Shown here piece after piece: positions 61,320-64,000 of a stretch of DNA of 64,000 nucleotides (positions within the stretch are counted from its first letter, which is position 1; each line of letters starts with the position of its first letter). The position numbers and the translations under genes were made by a program. The DNA is from Siphonodentalium dalli (taxonomy: Eukaryota > Mollusca > Scaphopoda > Gadilida > Siphonodentaliidae): contig CP136066.1 in the NCBI GenBank assembly GCA_032622095.1, positions 112,305,319 to 112,369,318 of the forward strand. Reading direction: 5' to 3'. The notes beneath the pieces are model-generated. The model searched no databases. It was not told where the DNA came from and worked only from the letters and a program-made list of their open reading frames with translations.

Positions 61320-62160
61320 TTTATCTCATGTCGGGTGGATAATTGAAGACAGCTGATAATTTGTTGTACTTTCTGAAAGTGTATATATTCAAGGTCTGTA
61401 ATATAAATAGCGGTATTTCCTGAATGCAACTACCCACACTGTACCAACGGTCATAGTACATGTACGTAACCCAAAATGCTGTGGTTCAAATGAGCCAGTG
61501 TTCTCCAGATTATCGCGACTGGTAATACACATACAATGAATGACGGCACTATATCGTGTCTTTGGAGTTGTGCCTGTTGGCCCCCGCGACGTTCTTGACA
61601 TGACATTTAGAAGCCGTCATATATATGCCCTTGTCGTGATCCTTTCTATTGAAATGTTGGGGCTTTTTGAGTCCACGTTAACGTACATTCAATCGTATTG
61701 ATCTGAAGTACTTTGCACTGAAGTTGCAACACAAACCGATCTAATTTGTTCTCAGCGTTTGACAAGGGACCCATTAATGTCATTGTGTCACAAACATAGC
61801 CTCCACATATTCTCATCTATTCAGCCAATACGCCTGTTGGCAATACTAAATGGAACCATTCAATCCTCATAAGATCTCAACTAGACTTTCAATTTCGTCT
61901 TCATCGATATGTGGTGTCATTTGTGGTTTTGTCACAATTCGGACAATTGTGCACTTTATCAATTTCATGTCCCATGCATTGGGCTGGTAACCACACGTAT
62001 GTTGCTATTTCACACATTTGAAAGGAAACGGTAAATTGGCCCTATATAATTCTTAGAACGATGACGGCCAGTTGATATATTTCCCATTCTAATTATAATT
62101 GTGATATTTGTATAGCGTTTTTTTTCCCGCTTACAATCCATGCATGGTGGGTCCAGTCGG
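61320..62160. other. Gene-free stretch
   Basis: No exon, RNA gene or element boundary recognised. Confidence 0.4.
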
Positions 62161-62164
62161 CGAG

Positions 62165-62247
62165 AAACATAGAGCACTCTATATGTCACCGTATATAAGA
62201 CACCCATCCGTGGCGAACATTGCTGGATTATCAGGAATACATGTATG

Positions 62248-62279
<32 letters not shown>

Positions 62280-62336
62280 AGAGCACTCTATATGTCACCG
62301 TATATAAGACACCCATCCGTGGCGAACATTGCTTGA

Positions 62337-62371
<35 letters not shown>
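62165..62371. repeat. Tandem duplication with TA microsatellites
   Basis: A block of about 64 bases starting 'aacatagagcactctatatg' occurs at 62165-62229 and again at 62275-62338, each followed by a TA run (62250-62273 and 62339-62370). The unit is about 110 bases. Confidence 0.8.
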
Positions 62372-62384
62372 TAGAAGGTGACCC

Positions 62385-62935
62385 GACTTCGTCCGGGATT
62401 TGACCTTGAATTGGCCATTTTGAAGGTCAAGGTCAAGTGGGGTCACGATTTGACCAGTCCAAAAACACTGCCCGGACAAAAGTACCCGACAAACGTGCCC
62501 GTCGAAATCCATCCGGTTTTACCCGATTTGACCTTGAATTGATAATTTTGAAGGTCAAGGTCTGGTCGGGGTCACGATTGTACCCGTCCAAAACAATCAG
62601 TGGACAAAAGTAACCCCACGTATCAAATTTCGTCGAAATCCCATCAAAATTGGCGATTTGACCTTGTAGTTACCCGATTTCAAGGTCAAGGTCACGTCGC
62701 ACGGGCAAATGAATATGCTTATGAGACTCGCCATAAGAAAGTACCCCCACATACCAAGTTTCGTCGAAATCCCGTTATATTCGGGCGTATGACCTTGAAA
62801 TGACCCGATTTCAAGGTCAATGTCACGTCGCACGGACAAATTAATATGCCTATGTTAACCCCCGGCCGAAAATACCCCCACGTACCAAGTTTCATCGAAA
62901 TCGGGTCGGTCGTTTTTGAGTTCATCGATTACACA
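62385..62935. repeat. Tandem array with paired GACCTTGA / TCAAGGTCA motifs
   Basis: Four units of about 125-140 bases. Each has 'tgaccttga' followed some 25 bases later by 'tcaaggtcaaggtca' or a close variant, then 'ggtcacg(t/a)', 'aaagta(c/a)cc' and 'cgtaccaagtttcgtcgaaa'-like sequence. Within a unit the two motifs are inverted copies. Confidence 0.8.
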
Positions 62936-62970
62936 CACACACACAGACAGATACACCCTCACACACACAG
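62936..62970. repeat. CA-rich microsatellite
   Basis: 'acacacacacacagacag' and 'cacacacacag' directly after the TCAAGGTCA array. Confidence 0.75.
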
Positions 62971-63559
62971 ATCTTTCAAAATATATAATAGATATGATCT
63001 GTCTGTTCGGATTTCTCCCAGACTTCTGGACCGATTTCAACCAAATTTGGTGTGGTTACTCGGGGTACCCTGGCGGAGGTTATAACGCCGTTAGATTTTA
63101 AAATTTTCGATTAAAAATATTTTTATTATTGAAATAAAACAAAAAAATAAAATAAGGTCACTATATATATATGGGCTTATTTCAGAATCAAATATGAACC
63201 TATAATATAGGGCACAAACGCACAAAGGGGCCACATCGGCCCATCCGATGCCGAATAAAGGCTCACAGGGAAGCCTGTTTCAGCTATAGTTATGTATATT
63301 TGACATTGGGAGAGTGGGCAACTGGGAAGATCAGGAAAAGTGATCATTAAATTAATGTCTCATTTAGCCATACCAAATGATTGGACAAAGAGTTCATCCC
63401 TATAATAGCTCGCGGCCGACCAAATGCTGATAGAAAATTCGTACGGAATACTCTATATGTTGAACAAGTTTATTGAAATGGATCGAACCGAAATTACTTT
63501 CTGTTCTTCAAACAGGATATTCATATGTATCAGTAACGTTTTTGTTTATATATTTTCAG

Positions 63560-63712
63560 ATGAGCATATTGGAGACCAGTGCATATCTGTTTATGTCGTC
63601 GGAGAAAGAGCTTCTGCCATATCTGAGAATAAAGTGCAATTTGATCTGCCCTTTCGGGTTCAACACAGACCTGGAAGGAAACCCAATATGTAAATGTCGC
63701 GACCCTTGCAAG
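63560..63712 (+). CDS. Antistasin-like domain exon of a proposed secreted protein
   Basis: A 153-base exon with acceptor TATTTTCAG and donor AAG|GTAAGA, phase 0 at both ends, 51 codons. Its C-terminal half has the pattern C-x3-C-P-x-G-x3-D-x2-G-x3-C-x-C-x3-C (CPFGFNTDLEGNPICKC), matching the second half of antistasin-type domains, which occur singly or in tandem in secreted serine-protease inhibitors and some matrix proteins. The canonical Cys right after the Gly (GC) is replaced by Asn here, so one disulphide would be missing or moved. The symmetric phase suits a tandemly repeated domain, and more exons probably lie beyond 64000. The other frame through this exon has a stop and no domain. 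Confidence 0.5.
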
Positions 63713-64000
63713 GTAAGACGACTTGTCCTGGGTACTCAAATGCGGGCAAGTTTATTTGGTTCTATGTTTGGCCTCAATCTGTCACACGGAACCTTCAATT
63801 TGGATGCGAATTATATTGTTACAAGATCTTGGTACCATGCCGTATCATGAATACCTCACTAAGGCAGCATGGGACCAATATCTTGCATCTGATCATTGCT
63901 ATTTGGTTGGGTATTTATTATAGTTTTTTTTACCTGAACTAGAGTATTTTCATGCTGGCGACGTACAACATCTGCGGGTTGCTGCGAATATGTGATGCAT
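63713..64000. other. Right edge, probable intron
   Basis: Sequence downstream of the GTAAGA donor with no further cysteine-rich frame before the window ends. Confidence 0.4.

Larger units (their letters stand above)
55788..63559 (+). other. Interval between proposed exons; mostly repeats
   Basis: If the two exons belong together this is a 7.8-kb intron. It holds a hairpin-prone repeat (56190-56620), two minisatellites (56750-57195 and 57605-57740), a direct duplication near 58500-58545, a frame at 57444-57256 on the minus strand, two coding-like frames near 60580 and 61075, and the 62165-62990 repeats. Confidence 0.35.

Noticed and set aside
1-64000. tRNA, rRNA or other structured RNA genes
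   Set aside because: No cloverleaf with paired A and B boxes and no rRNA-like stretch was recognised by eye; a covariance-model search would be decisive.

Overview
The window is animal nuclear DNA: AT-rich, with spliced genes, long introns and dense repeats. There are no operons, no bacterial genes and no CRISPR array. Several repeat classes point to a lophotrochozoan and most likely a mollusc. These are the block opening 'gctcacctgagacgaagtctc' followed by runs of 'gtccgtccgtc', the 'ttccggatgataactttagt' tandem family, and frequent 'tacatgta' words. The species call is inference from familiarity with such genomes; no search was run.

Genes. The one securely identified gene is BCS1L, a mitochondrial AAA-ATPase chaperone for complex III, on the + strand at 22448-32662. 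It has four coding exons whose phases match, and they add up to exactly 419 codons, the length of the vertebrate protein. The last two exons of an unrecognised minus-strand gene lie at 54966-54445. A secreted antistasin-domain gene on the + strand is proposed from a TATA box (55592), a signal-peptide exon (55746-55787) and a cysteine-rich exon (63560-63712); it probably continues past the right edge. A short C2H2 zinc-finger ORF (47751-48080) sits inside a large inverted-repeat element and looks like a broken transposon gene.

Mobile DNA makes up most of the rest. From left to right: a roughly 160-bp tandem array (1470-3120); a CGACGTCGG-rich element with terminal inverted repeats (TIRs) (4121-7250); a small MITE (7909-8552); a 3.7-kb inverted-repeat element with a 12-bp flanking duplication (8922-12663); nested inverted repeats (about 13297-14742); a 109-bp perfect hairpin with a 9-bp target-site duplication (TSD) (17429-17537); two abutting TTAA elements just upstream of BCS1L; Tc1-like, palindromic and hAT-like elements inside BCS1L intron 3; and a foldback-like block of ~150-bp satellite (about 34335-39090). 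Next comes a 5321-bp foldback element (40398-45718) with an 8-bp TSD, whose two arms are opposed tandem arrays of a 517-bp unit. It is followed by an inverted-repeat element holding further nested insertions (about 46735-50808) and a 1003-bp hAT element (52050-53052) that carries the same ~150-bp satellite and is itself inserted in a piggyBac-like MITE.

The least ordinary content is the repeated association of satellite arrays with transposon shells: two foldback elements whose arms are tandem arrays, and one of those satellites again inside a hAT shell. All boundaries and duplications were read by eye; alignment and database searches would be needed to assign families.
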